Shown one piece after another: positions 44,411 to 44,843 of a stretch of 44,843 nt of DNA (the stretch's first letter is position 1; every line of letters begins with the position of its first letter). The DNA comes from RGVT01 sp037129475 (GTDB lineage: Bacteria > Planctomycetota > Planctomycetia > Pirellulales > UBA1268), in the NCBI GenBank assembly GCA_037129475.1, contig JBAXUY010000011.1, positions 1 through 44,843 on the forward strand. Reading direction: 5' to 3'. The notes beneath the pieces were generated by a model, which had not been told where the DNA came from, searched no databases, and was given only the letters and a program-made list of their open reading frames with translations. Both the position numbers and the translations under genes were made by a program.

Positions 44411-44843
44411 ATGCGTTTGTGTCAGATCTGGTTCTTCGGTCTCGTCGCCAGTCTGTTGTCAGCAGGTGCCACGTTGGCGGCCGATGCCCCCAAGCCCGCC
44501 CGCCTGCTCGTCGTCACGGTGACAACCGGGTTTCGGCACGCGTCGATCGCGACCGCCGAGGGAGTTCTCGAAGAACTCGGCCGCACGAGCGGCCTGTTTC
44601 ACGTCGACTACCTGCGGATGCCCCCCGGCCGTCCGGCCGCGCCCAAGGCGCCGAAGCGTGGCAAGGATGTGGCCGACGAGGCATGGACGGCGGAGCAGGC
44701 GGCGTTCAAGGCGGCGCAGGAGCAGTTCAAAAAGGACGACGCCCCGTGGCAGGCGACGCTCCGCGAACAGTTTGCGAAGGCGTTCGCGCCGGAGTCGCTC
44801 GCCCTCTTCGACGGCGTGATCTTCGCGAGCACGACGGGCGAGC
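44411..44843 (+). CDS. ThuA-like domain protein, N-terminal part
   Basis: The frame from the ATG at 44411 is open to the window end (about 144 residues seen). It has a signal peptide (LCQIWFFGLVASLLSAGATLAAD) and then RLLVVTVTTGFRHASIATAEGVLEELG, the N-terminal strand and histidine of ThuA-like (trehalose utilisation) domains, and FDGVIFASTTGE near the window end, the next core strand. About 50 residues between them are Lys/Ala-rich (PKAPKRGKDVADEAW), an insertion common in planctomycete members. The family is glutaminase-like in fold, and its reaction in planctomycetes is unknown. The C-terminus, often with a cytochrome or glycoside-hydrolase-like part, is outside the window. Confidence 0.85.
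   Translation, partial: MRLCQIWFFGLVASLLSAGATLAADAPKPARLLVVTVTTGFRHASIATAEGVLEELGRTSGLFHVDYLRMPPGRPAAPKAPKRGKDVADEAWTAEQAAFKAAQEQFKKDDAPWQATLREQFAKAFAPESLALFDGVIFASTTGE

Overview
The window reads as chromosomal DNA of a high-GC planctomycete, probably Pirellulales. The evidence is the density of families that are hallmarks of that group: DUF1552, DUF1501, DUF1549/DUF1553 proteins with planctomycete-type cytochrome c modules, a large PVC-type heme-binding protein, several sulfatases, a ThuA-like protein, an SHD1-domain protein and a baeRF (eRF1-like) protein. No rRNA, tRNA, insertion sequence, phage gene or CRISPR array was recognised.

Layout. 1-122: start of a DUF1552 gene leaving the window. 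278-2466: two glycosyltransferases in tandem. 2482-4377: an unknown protein, a Fur-family regulator and a PfpI/DJ-1 protein on the minus strand. 4806-7856: B12-dependent ribonucleotide reductase, followed by 475 bases with a possible structured RNA and a strong terminator hairpin. 8332-14007: SHD1 protein, phosphoglycerate kinase (minus), YceI-like protein and an MMPL/RND exporter. 13979-20474: a six-gene minus-strand sugar operon and a divergent AraC regulator. 20632-24594: dnaN-dciA-gyrB replication operon (minus), preceded by about 520 gene-poor bases with inverted repeats. 25117-27246: FKBP isomerase, a small membrane protein and a PatB-type C-S lyase. 27279-35749: baeRF protein, DUF1501, DUF1549/1553 and PVC cytochrome genes; with patB they look like one minus-strand operon. 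35936-39501: EF-hand protein and a second DUF1549/1553-DUF1501 pair. 39535-44239: two divergent sulfatase genes, one a fusion of two sulfatases. 44411-44843: start of a ThuA-like gene.

How the genes fit together. The most interesting unit is the sugar operon: a FucU-type mutarotase, an L-galactose/L-fucose dehydrogenase-like aldo-keto reductase, a fuconolactonase-family lactonase, an alcohol dehydrogenase resembling L-galactonate 5-dehydrogenase (LgoD), a tagaturonate-epimerase-family protein (UxaE-like) and a TIM-barrel isomerase. Read together they suggest oxidation of L-galactose or L-fucose without phosphorylation, through tagaturonate or its 1-deoxy analogue, controlled by the divergent AraC protein. 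Two 15-bp direct repeats exactly 21 bp apart lie between the operon and the regulator, which is the classic AraC half-site spacing.

A second recurring signal is a short hairpin (GACAGGC stem) found four times, all in the same orientation at the 3' ends of minus-strand genes. In three cases the stop codon TAG directly abuts or forms part of the element.
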